From Anolis sagrei (taxonomy: Eukaryota; Chordata; Lepidosauria; Squamata; Anolidae), in NCBI RefSeq assembly GCF_037176765.1, contig NC_090023.1:207121006-207185005 (forward strand): a DNA stretch of 64,000 nucleotides, written 5' to 3'. The translations under genes were made by a program, and so were the position numbers. How positions within the stretch are numbered: position 1 is the stretch's first letter; every line of letters begins with the position of its first letter. The notes under the pieces were generated by a model that worked only from the letters and a program-made list of their open reading frames with translations, searched no databases and had not been told where the DNA came from. Positions 12,070-23,100 of this stretch are shown one piece after another.

Positions 12070-12078
12070 AGACACATA

Positions 12079-13295
12079 GCAAGTCCACCTTATCTTTGTC
12101 CTGTAGTAGCCCTTTATGAATTACATTTGAATGTTGCTGTATGCAACATTACCAAATTATCACAGTCCTTTCACAATGACCTAGGAAACATGGGGGAACA
12201 CACAATGGGCTTGCATTAGAGCCCAGGGTCCTTTTTCCTGTTTTCACCTGATACTATCTCTTCTCCTATGACCCAAGCTAGACCCATCCTTGTGACACCC
12301 ATTGATATGGTCATCACCCTAAAGCATTTTATTGTTTATCTGGACTGACACCATTGTATCCACCAGAGCCAGAACATGAAATCCATTATTGACTGCCACA
12401 CCACATTCCTTTCCAATTGCGCCCCTCTCAAGGATAAATCAATAAATGGACATACTCTTCAAAACAATTCAGTGAGATTTATTTAAGTTTCCCATTACAA
12501 TGACCAACTAGCAATGACATCCTGAAGCAACCACAAAGTGGATCCTAGCCAAACACTTTCTAGACTAATCAGAAGCTAGTGCAGGAATCTTGAATAGCTG
12601 TCAAATGTAATAAATATGCTTTGTGGTGTGTCAGTTCTTTGGAGTGCTTTTTCCTCTGACATCCTCTCCGACCATTGAGAATAAACCTATGATTTTACCT
12701 TCAACCTGTCTGTCTCACTTGGTTGTCTGGGAAGCTGGATACAACAGGCTCCAAACCAGCAGTTCTTGTAGAAGCCGAAACAACACAAATATATTTCCTT
12801 ATGATACGAAGTGATTGAAACAAATAAAATCCTCATAGTAATTATTAACATACTAGCAAACTTTGGCCGTTGAAGAGACTTAACAGTTATGGTGCTGCTG
12901 AGAAAAAAAGAAGACTGAAACAAAAGTACTTGAAATTGAAACTGCAACTTCTCCACTACAAACTACAACAAATTATTTGTCAGAATTGAGCAGTGAATCA
13001 TTTAAATAGAAATAATTAATAAACTAAATGAATTTCAAGAGACTCATTTTGCAGCATAACTCATCATTAACATATCCTTACACAATGCATAGCACTAACT
13101 ACAAGTGTCCGTTTCCCCACAATTTTCATTTCAGGGAGAGATGTTCTCACTAAATTTGGAAGAATTCTGTGCTAAGTGGATTTTTGGAATTGAAGCCAAA
13201 ATATGGCAGCAGAAATTCACTAAGGCAATTGTGAAACCTAGAATGTGACTGTTTTGTGTTCACAATCCCTATATATTTCATAATTTAAGTGGTAT
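12079..13295. other. Intergenic, no gene seen
   Basis: No repeat or exon recognised with confidence. Confidence 0.5.
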
Positions 13296-13634
13296 AGTAG
13301 GCATGGGCAATCCAAGGTTCTAAGTGGTTCTAAAGTATTTACAAAACTAGGGGTTGCTGGTACTTGGCTTCTAAAGTGTTGCTAAACTTCTGGTGGTGAA
13401 AATTTTAGAACTCTAACAAAGCTTTCAAAATTTCATTATAAATGGCAGTTCCTCATTGGTTCTGTCATAAAAATCACCAATAACAAAATAATAATTAAAT
13501 TTTCAAAGTTTTGTTAGAGTTCTGAAATTTTCACCACCAGAACTTTAGCAACACTTTAGAAGCAAAGCACCACCACCCTCTCGTTTTGTAAGTACTTTAG
13601 AACCATTTAGAACCATGGATTGCCCATGCCTACT
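13296..13634. mobile_element. Large foldback MITE (AGTAGGCATGGGCAATCC ends)
   Basis: A near-complete palindrome of 339 bp. The left end AGTAGGCATGGGCAATCC is matched by its reverse complement at the right end, and arms of about 150 bp ('ggttctaaagta', 'ttctaaagtgttgctaaa', 'ctggtggtgaaaatt') mirror each other with scattered mismatches. No target duplication is clear; no ORF. Confidence 0.8.
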
Positions 13635-15104
13635 CTATAGGGATTCTGAAAGTTCTCAAATTCTGACTTACTGAACAGCAGCCGCGTTCCCCTGCAACTG
13701 ACTATTTAGTTTCAAGTACAGATCAAGCTCTGTATGTGGCATAAAGAAAACGCAATGATGAATGAGATCAAGTTTGTTCTGCCAGCATTTTCACAGGGTA
13801 CAGATGGAATTTATTTGGTTATGGTACAAAGTATCATAACACTTGAAACCCTGACCCAAGAGACTTTAAAAAAAATCAGTTTATTTGGACTTTGGATACT
13901 TGAGGCAGTTTTGGAAGTCTAGAAAATTTCTAGGAATTTCTCCATATGTTCCAAATTCCATGTGAGAATTCCTAGAAATTTTGATTAAATAGTCCTCAAT
14001 AACAGTGCTATTTGATTAAAATAGCACTGTTACTGAGACTTAACAGACATACACATTCAGATTAATATTTTTAAAAGGGGTATAAATCTGCTGTGGCTGC
14101 TGATATTGGAGTCAAATGCATTTGAAATTGATTGGTACATTTTGAAATCTTTGGCACATGTTACCCAGTTCAAAGAGCTGAGAATAACAAGGTCATAGTC
14201 CTTTTACCTTTGCATGTATGTATTTATTTAAGTTTGTAACCCATTTTCCATCCAAAAAATTCCAAGCCTTGCTAACAAATCATTAATTTGACAGTATCCT
14301 CTCCTCAAGCTTCCAATATAAATAAGACACGAAACATAAAGAAAAAGGGAATGGCAGTGGATTGAGGATCAAGTCCAATAGGTGCTGGCTGTTCTTCTCT
14401 TCCTCAGAGGCCAGAACATAGTTACCTGGAACTTGGAGCCAGGATCTCTTGCCATCTTCTGGGTCAAAGCACATAGCATCTATGCCTGGCTACTCTTTTT
14501 CTCCTTTAAAAGAAGGATCTCTTACTAGCTGTTTGGGACAAGTCTTGATGGAGCTGAAATGAGACCTCTCATGATGTAGAGGTAATTTCTGAAATACTCT
14601 AATAGCTCCACTTTCAGTAAGTAGTGAATCCTTTCTGGACACAAGTCAATACTTTGAAATCAATATCCACGGTGCTGAGCATATTCTTTTTTGGAGGGTG
14701 GAGGTCAGCACTTTGGTTAGTTCCTAAAAATTCAGATTGGAAATGGAATGGATTTATAACCCCACCGACACTGGAACCACTAGCCTTACAAATAAATAAA
14801 CAACTATTTTTATTTAAAAAATAATATCGAAAATTTGTAATACACTTTAAAATACAGGTGTCTCTTACACCTACATTTTTCAATATTGTGTACTTTGAAT
14901 GTTATTATGGTATTTATTTAATTATTAATTCCAAATTTCACCAGACCACTGAATGGCTTAAAATTGCCATTGCCTTAATGGACATAACTAACAAACCAGC
15001 AACAACTCATTTCTTACAGTTAAAAGCTGGAAAGCATAAAAAGTCTACAGTTACCTGACTTGAAATTTGCAAGCTTTAGCTTTATTTAAAACTATGTACA
15101 ATCT
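13635..15104. other. Intergenic, no gene seen
   Basis: No exon. A weak LINE-tail-like piece ('tatttatttaagtttgtaac') is near 14218-14260. A short inverted pair flanks 13918-13982 ('ctagaaaatttctaggaat'). Confidence 0.4.
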
Positions 15105-15250
15105 TACAAGATGGATGGATGGCATCCTTGAAGTGACTGGCTTGACCTTGAAAGAGCTGGGGGTGGTGACAGCCGACAGGGCGCTCTGGGTGGGCTGGTT
15201 CATGAGGTCATGAAGAGTCGGAAACAATGAACGAATGAACAACCACCATC
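15105..15250 (+). mobile_element. BovB LINE 3' terminal fragment
   Basis: Encodes WMDGILEVTGLTLKELGV, then VTADRALWVGW, the last ORF2 residues of BovB (compare the end of the copy at 1095-1800). It is followed by the BovB 3' tail 'gaagagtcggaaacaatgaa'. Only the extreme 3' end is present. Confidence 0.8.
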
Positions 15251-16585
15251 TTTCAAAGAACATACATTATCAAAAATGTAAGAGGAGGGAAAGAACTATA
15301 TACAAGGAAAAGAAATATTCAGCCTCTGTCATTACTTTCTTTATTCTTGAATATATTTTATGATAAGCTGTCACAAATAATGATAGATTCTGAAAGCTTT
15401 GTCACCTCTTAATTCTTAATCAGTTCCCAATTCTTAATCTATGTCTTGATTTGTGTTATGTAGTGCCACCCCATCTGATGCTACGGCTCTGAGAACATCC
15501 TCGTAAACATAAAAATGTCTGTCTGCATTCTGAGTGGGTCACATATACCTTAAGTCAGACTTTCCACATATGCATTAAATATTGCTCATGCACCCTTTTT
15601 ATTTTTAGCTCTTAAGTTCTATAAAACACTAGTACTTGGAATACACTTTAGATCAGCCAATCATGTGAGTATGTCAGACTGGAAGCACCTCCTGGACATT
15701 AATGGATTGTCTGCTCAAGCTTATTATTTGTTGTCTGCTTGGCCATCCTAGTTTTGCATCCCATGTGAGAGGATCAGTAGGTCTGATATTTCACTTGTAC
15801 TCAACATGAACTCTGTCAGTTGCCCACTTATTACAATGTGTTGCATATAGGCAATCTTGGCAGCCTTTGGATATTTCCAGTGGTCCCAAAACACTTGTGT
15901 TGTTCTTAACAAATACATGTGGGTTCATTTTAAAAATACTGATTCTTGCCTTTTATAGTCCTATATGAGTATAGAATAGCCTTCTTCCATATAATGCTTT
16001 CTAAACATTCTGGACCACATATTCGCTATGGAACACAGGAATCCTCCCATGTTCCTGGCGCTGCCTCTTATGACAGTTCAATCTCACTTCAGGCACTGAG
16101 CCCCACTGGAAGTAGATCTGCATCATACTATGGGATCTGAGCTTGAAGTGAGGTCAAACCGTTATGGGACAGGCAATTTTGTCTGTGTGATGAGGTCATA
16201 GGTCTTCTACTATGGATTTGAACTTTGTGGAGGATTATCAACTTATTGTTCCAGGAAGGATACATTTCGCTACTAATTAATTTATCTATAGCTACTAGGC
16301 TTGTGTAATTTGGTTGGAAGGCAATCTGTTTTTGGTATCTGAATTTTGTTGGGTACCCAGATCCATTTTCGGGAGCCTCCTGAAAATCGGTTAATGGAAA
16401 AATCTGTTTTTGGCTAGGCAGCCAAAAGATCCTGGAAGATCTGACCCATTGGCAGGAATGGGGAACTTACAAGGCTAATATATTACAAGAATAAAAATAA
16501 AAATATATCTTATTATGAAGAAGAACATTTCTAAATAGCTTAACATGAAATAAGTGTAATTGTCAGTCCTAACTAAAGTGACAGT
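15251..16585. other. Intergenic with two decayed repeats
   Basis: About 16010-16195 ('actggaagtagatctgcatc', inverted pair 'ctcacttcag'/'cttgaagtgag') resembles the repeat at 41500-41650. About 16295-16460 ('ctaggcttgtgtaatttggt') resembles 44243-44420. Both look like old DNA-transposon pieces. No gene seen. Confidence 0.45.
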
Positions 16586-16860
16586 ATTGTCGAAGGCTTT
16601 CATGGCTGGAATCACTAGGTTCTTGTGGGTTTTTTCGGGCTATAGAGCCATGTCCTAGAGGCATTTCTCCTGACGTTTCGCCTGCATCTATGGCAAGCAT
16701 CCTCAGAGGTGTGAGGTCTGCCAGCCTTGCCTTCTCGGCCCGCCGTTCGGCAATGGCGCCCGGCGGTGCTCAGGGGAGAGGTTAGGGTTAGATGCAGGCG
16801 AAACGTCAGGAGAAATGCCTCTAGAACATGGCTCTATAGCCCGAAAAAACCCACAAGAAC
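16586..16860. mobile_element. Penelope-like retroelement fragment in foldback arrangement
   Basis: A 275-bp insert flanked by a perfect 13-bp duplication CTAAAGTGACAGT (16573-16585 and 16861-16873). About 70 bp at 16619-16688 are repeated in inverse orientation at 16792-16860 with one difference noticed. The loop of roughly 100 bp is GC-rich and carries 'ggttagggttag', two telomere-like units. The terminal phrase 'gtcgaaggctttcatggc' is widespread in lizard Penelope-like copies. The family name is from recall. A hammerhead-like core is in the left arm. Confidence 0.65.
16655..16712 (-). ncRNA. Hammerhead ribozyme-like motif in the Penelope-like element
   Basis: Minus strand, in order: CUGAGGA (16706-16700), a stem of GCUUGC with GCAGGC around a short loop, GCGAAAC, then GUC followed by AGGAG, which can pair with the CCU before the core. 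This is the order of a type I hammerhead (CUGANGA, stem II, GAAA, very short stem III, UH). Penelope-like elements are known to carry such ribozymes. One extra U sits between CUGAGGA and stem II, so activity is doubtful. Confidence 0.4.
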
Positions 16861-17061
16861 CTAAAGTGACAGTGTTACAAAGTTCCGATTGTTTCAGTAG
16901 ATCTAGTCTACTTGGACCAAACAATTGGATTCATGGCAGATATTTTACCAGGACTCTCAAAAATAAAAGAGTACTTATTCGAAAAGTTTCTTATTGAGGT
17001 CTAAGTAAGTTGTTCACCTGACAGGAACCACAGGCTTGTTCAACTACTTCCATTTGGAAAC

Positions 17062-17265
17062 TTGTTGTTATTGTGCGACTTCAATCCATTTATGATTTAT
17101 GGTGGTCATAAGGAGATTTTCTTGGCAAGATTCTTGGCAAGGGGGATTTGCCTTTGTTTTCCTCTGAAACTGAAAGAGCGTGACTTGCCCAAAGTTACCC
17201 AGTGTATGAAATTTGCAAACAAACATAGAATCAACCCTATTAGAGTTCCCAGCCATGGTCATTGC
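17062..17265 (-). repeat. tRNA-derived SINE
   Basis: Reverse-orientation copy of the family at 7470-7690: 'gattttcttggcaagattc', 'cctctgaaactgaaagagcg' and 'gacttgcccaaagttaccca' are diagnostic phrases. Its 3' tail is at the left side. Confidence 0.7.
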
Positions 17266-17624
17266 TAACTCATGGGATTTCTAATGTTGGCAAGTGCTTG
17301 CTTATAAATCATCTAGAAATTATTTTCATCAAATGAAAAAAGGGTCATATGACCATTTGAAGACAACATATTTAATTTAGTGTGATCTTTCATGATTTAT
17401 AAACAATACAATGCATTCTCAAACAAATGTCAGCTATCACGGGTTCTTTTTCCTTTGCTACTAAAATAAAATATCACTCCTTTGAAATTCATGATAAGAT
17501 TATTTCAACAATAAATAGAAGTTTAAAAGATAATTTAAAAGATAGATAGTTTATTCACCCAGAGAGAGTTCGCCTCCAGCTTGGCTTTAATTTATATGTG
17601 CGTATGTGTTTTGCAACACATCTA

Positions 17625-17930
17625 CAATCACCCCTTGGTTTTCACAGATTCTGCATCCATAGATTCAGCCAACCATGGTGCAAAAATATATTTTAAAAAT
17701 ATCCCCATAGCAATGCTTGATTTTGCCATGTGCCAAGCACTAGGCTGATGTGTAGTCATAACCTTCTGTAGCCTCCTGTCATGTCACAGGTTCTCAGGCT
17801 CCTTCCAGCATTCCTTTGAACTTCTCACCATTTTATATAAGGACATATTTTTACTACACCATTATGGGACTCGAGCATTCATGGATTTGGGTATCCTATC
17901 CACAGGGAATCAAACCCTAGCGGATGTCAG
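17625..17930. repeat. Tigger-like MITE
   Basis: Same family as 595-790: 'gattctgcatccatagattc' at the left and 'gggactcgagcattcatgg' with 'tatccacaggga' at the right. AT-rich interior; no ORF. Confidence 0.55.
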
Positions 17931-20118
17931 GAGTCCACTGAATTTGATACTGTATTGAGGCAATATAAATTAGATGCATGATAACAACATTAGACTCTGT
18001 TCCAGGAATAATGCAGGCTGGAGGGCTGAAGAAAGAGCATCAGTGACCAATACAGTCTTTTTCAGAAGGCCTTAGATGTGAATGCCTCTCCTCTACTATT
18101 TCTTTTGAATTTTTGTGAGGGAAGACCGTCTGTCTTAGTCTGATATGCTCCAATTGGTGCTTCAAGAAAAGAAGGGATTGCTTGTGAGATGAAATTTCTG
18201 TTGAAGATACAGCAAGGATGAACAGTATTATTATTAACAATATTCTTCAGGCACCACTGAAAACACTGTTGGCATAAAGTCCTTCATTGCCTCTCTTCTA
18301 TGTGCAACCAGTCAAATCTATGTCAGACTGGCTCTATGTTCAGTGAAGATTCTGCAACAGAAAAAACAAAAGCAAAAATACAGTTGTGAAAACGGATCTT
18401 GCATTTTACAAAAACTTTAAAAATAACCCTGAAGGTCCAGATTTTTGCACTGGATTTCATAATTTGTTATGTTTTAGAACAGCAATCCCCAAAAATGGCT
18501 TCTGAACTTTGCTGTTTATGCAGAAATGAAATTCTTCAGTACCATTACCTAGTGTGTGGCATACTGTAGGGCCTTATCCAAACTCAACACGTCCCACTGT
18601 AAATGTTTTGACTAGCATGCCTTCATATAATTGACAGTACACTAAGACCCCCATAACTGCAGAACACATATCTGCACCCCTCTAGACATTTCCTAGATTC
18701 TCCAGGTGATCTATGGTATGATTACGCCAGATGCTACCAAAGAGTTATGCTGGAAGACCTAGCAAATTTCTAGAGAGGATAAATCTCAGTAACCAAGTCA
18801 TTTAATAGTGTTTGATTTCAGACAACTGTGATCCAGCTGGGAATGTATCCCTTATGGATATGGAGATCTTAATATAAATATTTTCTGAGTACATATGAGA
18901 GTGGTCATTGACCTTTTCTATAGAGAAGCTACCTCTCTAAAGGTATTCTTTATTTTGTTGGCTATCCCATTCAAATCTAGTTTAAAAATCAAGACATAGA
19001 GGAAGGAAGAAGAGAAGTCTTGCTGCTACAGATCAATAGTTAAGGTTAAGAGATGAAGCAGGCACAGATGTACCTAAGTTTTTCCCACTTTAGGTTTGCC
19101 TATCAATTAACACATGGGAATTTTTATTTATGTTGCTACATAAAACAAGACATGCAGATCCAGTGATGTAGAAATGGCTCGTACTACACCCTATTAACAT
19201 TCCTCATTTGGAAAGTGATTCAATTTCCAGTACATTTCTCTATGCATCAAGACTATTTAACCTGTCACTAGCTGGTAGTGATTCAGTTAGTTCTTAAAAT
19301 ATGACTTCCCTAAAGTTTAGAAATTAGTCGTTTTTTAATGTTTTTTTAAAAAAAAATAAGCAGTAGTTAATATACACAGGATTTTAAAAATGACAAATTA
19401 TGTGTGTGTGGATTTTTTATTCATTTGTTTATTTACTATATTTTCGTTGCTATTGTCGTGTGCCTTCAAGTCATTTCCAACATAGGGTGAGTATGACTTG
19501 CCCAAGGATATCCAGTGAACCGTTGTCTGCATAACTATTAGGAGAAGTAAATCAAAGTGATAAATGGAAGGAGATGCAAGAGAACTCAATGGCCCATATG
19601 TTCCATGAATCTACCCTCTTTTCCACAAATATTACCCTGCAAAGGTTGAACTCCACTCCCCCCCCCCCCCATGGCCCTGCTACCCTGTACTATCATTTCC
19701 CTGTATTATGTTCTCCTGTATTATTAATGAGAGAGCATAGCAGTATCTTTTTTTTGTGTTACTAAGAATATATTAAAAAGGTTACAATAAAATACCAAGA
19801 AAAATAAACATCAACAAACACAGAATCATAATAAGGGGAAGCAAGGGGGGGGGGGGGGGGGAGAGAGAGAGAGAAGGAATAAAAGAGAAAAAAAAATTGC
19901 AGTATCTTTCAATTATATGGTAAGTGTAGATCCATATAATGCAGTTTGATGCAATTAAGCTGCATTATATGATGGTGTAGATGAGTTCTACAACTGCATG
20001 GCACTAAAAGAAGAATACATTAATTTAAGCCGTCTTTCCAGAGAAAATTGCATCTATTTACACTTAAATGGAACAGAGAAGGCTTGCCAGGCATACTTAC
20101 CTTATGGTCTTTTCTTCC
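17931..20118. other. PLEKHS1 3' flank / 3' untranslated region
   Basis: The part close to 20118 should be 3' untranslated sequence of PLEKHS1. A SINE fragment lies at 19445-19530 and a MITE fragment at 19920-19985. A G run followed by (GA)n is at 19846-19875. A minus-strand AATAAA at 19421-19416 is a possible poly(A) signal. No other exon recognised. Confidence 0.45.
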
Positions 20119-20187
20119 TTAGGGGCACTTGCATCCTGTGGCATGTAAAATTTCTGAATTTGGGAGACGATGTACGGTCAATTTTAC
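20119..20187 (-). CDS. PLEKHS1: PLEKHS1 last coding exon 15
   Basis: The coding part begins after TTCTTCATTTTTAAAG and reads [20 protein letters not shown], then CP and a TAA stop at 20121-20119. It matches human KLTIGRIPNSETFHAASCMC. The human protein continues for roughly 35 basic residues after this point; here the reading frame stops, so the tail is missing or lies in an alternative exon. The 3' untranslated region runs leftward; its end is not certain. Confidence 0.85.
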   Translation of the reverse strand, partial: VKLTVHRLPNSEILHATGCKCP

Positions 20188-23100
20188 CTTTAAAAATGAA
20201 GAATAAATTGTCACTATAGTTTATGCTTTTCTTTTTATTAGTAAGCAGGATGTAATAAATCCACATCTTTTCAAAACTGTCAGCCTTCTGCATCTTCAGG
20301 TTTCAGAGTGCTTGATTTTAACGTGATAGCTTATAATTGATGTTCTTTCACTGCCACATGCTTTAATATCATAAACCACCATGGGACCTCTACTGAGATA
20401 AGGGTGAGATATTAAATAAGTAAGTACATAAATGCATTTTCATCTGCCCGGATCACATGTAAAATAATGCTTGAGGGAGAGGTTTCTGTTTAGAAGGAAC
20501 AAAAATACTTGAGAGAGAAATTTCCCCCTCCCTTCTACCACCTTTCTTTGCTTGAAGCTTTCTCATTACCAGCTCAGGTAAAACAGCAGAGCAAAACCTG
20601 CAGGCAGTTGTAGCTGCAGAAAATAGAGAACAAGGAAATTCCCCTATGTATTTTCCTTCACTCTCCAGAATTCTCGTATTGCAGATAACAAGAGACTGAA
20701 AGCTATTTCGAGTTAGAACTCTCATTTTCTGGGTCTGTATTCCCTTGATAACTTTGTCTGCCACTTTTAAAATTTATTTCTCAGTGCTCAATTGGAATGT
20801 TAAGTTACTACAATGCTAGAAGAATGGAGACTGGAGGAGAGTGGGAGAGTTTTTGTTTTGGGGAAGATGCCCTTATTTTGTCTCCCCTATACATATAACA
20901 CTTTTGATAGGGCAAAAAATTGTTTTCCATAACAGATACCCATAACACAAAAGAAATGTTGTCCTCGCCTCCTTTTTACCTCTTTATTTTCATAGCACAT
21001 TTGAATTTTTCCCCACTTTATGCCAAAACTGAGCAGATGGGAACAGAATATAGTTTTTTTCCCTTGTGTCAGGAGTAACTTGAGAAACTGCAAGTCACTT
21101 CTGGTGTGAAAGAATTGGCCATCTGCGAGGACACTGTCTGGATGCTCGGATGTTTTACCATCCTGTGGGAGGCTTTACCTCATGTCCCCATATGGGAAGC
21201 TGGAACTGACAGATGGGAACTCACCCCATCTCGTGGATTTGAACTGCCGACCTTCAGGTCAGCAGTTCACCTGACACAAGAGTTTAACCCATTGCGCCAC
21301 CGCAGCTCCACATACAGAATACAGTGATGTGACTGGACTGCCATGCTTAACGTGGCATTGGCAGAAGTTAAAGTATATATAGGGTACTAGATCTCTTTCT
21401 CCCTATCAAATATAACAGTACTCTCTATCTTTCTATGAAGTGCTGTGATGAGCATTTTCATCAGTTGATGAAGAATTGGTTAGTGCGAATGAATTACACT
21501 CTGATAATTTTAGCAATGAGAGCTACCCAAACCAGCTGTCCTTTCCCACTAACTGAGTATTACCTATGTACAAGATGAGAGTAAAAAGGTTCATATACAT
21601 GATAAAAGTCAAACCAAGTCCTTGTTTTTCAAGTTATACAGTATATTCAAAAGAGGCATGATTACTGATGCCAAACGGTAATTGGATGTAGCACAAAATA
21701 AATGCAAACATATGCAAAGCCAATTGTTTCAGCCAGTAGAGCCAACTACTTTACTATGGAATGAGCCTAAAAAATTCAAGCCACATTAAATGACTGTCAG
21801 TGACAAGGTATTTTGTGATATTAGCATGGGTTGTTAGTGTTATAAAGATTTTAAAAGCAATGAAAACATAGATGTATGATGGATAGAGAGATGGTGAGCA
21901 AGGTTTAAAAAAAAGATTTGGTAGTTGTGTCTAAAAAATAAAAGTGTCAGCCACAATGTTCCAGTTCCTCTCCATTTTGGTTGTGAATAGAATCTTTCTC
22001 TTTCTAATCTCTCAGGGCCCTTCCACACAGCCATATAACCCAAAATATCAAGGCAGATAATCCACAATATCTGCTTTGAACTGGGTTATCTGAGTCTGTA
22101 TAATCCAGTTTAATGAGGATTTTATACAGCTGTGTGGAAGAGGCATCAGTTGATAATAGCAGGGAAAGTATTTTTCCACTCGTCGTGATTTTTCTTTGAC
22201 TCTCCACCCTTCTGTTTTGCCCAATTCCTCACTATATCCATTGTGTTTTTAATTTTGTATTCCTTTGCTATTTCTCAGTAATTTAGCTGTCAACTGCGTG
22301 AACAATTTCCATCATCTTCACAAGTTCTGTAGTTATGTATATGTATCTTTTCATCAATGCAATAGATTATGCGGTATTGGAACTCTGTATAGGGCCCCAT
22401 CTACATTGCCATAAAATGCAGTTTGAAGCTGCTTTATATGGTCAGTGTAAACTGCCTCAGACATCTCTCTCTCTCAGATGGCGCATTGTTTGCCAGCACT
22501 GTAAGGCTGATCCTCCTTCTCAAAAGTTAGAACGTTCATGAATATTCCATGAAGCCATTATTGTTCTGTTGATGCTTTTGTTTGCATGAAAGTCATTTAG
22601 ACCATTTAAAGAAACTGGTTGGGTAAGCAGCCTTATGGCTCAGCAACATTTTCTTCCTTTTTGTTTTGCAGAGCTCAAGCTTTAAAAAGAGATATCACAG
22701 CTAAGTTCCAGTGAGGCTATGCTTACATAAAAACAAATCATTTACTACCTTGGGGCTAATGGTATTAATGGTAACACATCAAATGATTGGTCATATTTAT
22801 GCCTGAAGATTGTGACTAGGCAAGCTTTAGGAATATTTATTCATTTATTTACTTACTACATTTATATCCCTCCCTTCGCACCCCGAAGGGTACTCAGAGC
22901 GGCCTTACAGATGGGCAGCAATTTGATGCCATTAAAATGCAGGCAATACAATAAACAAATACTTTAAAACCAAAAAGTTAAAACATATCAATATTAAAAC
23001 CAATTATTAAAATCACACCATCTAAAATCGTAATCCACTATTCCATATTCTCATGTTGCACTAAAACTTGTTATCCAAAAGCTTGGTCCCATAACAACAT

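Noticed and set aside
1-20000. DCLRE1A 3' exons expected from human gene order
   Set aside because: No plus-strand segment resembling its conserved C-terminal metallo-beta-lactamase motifs was recognised.
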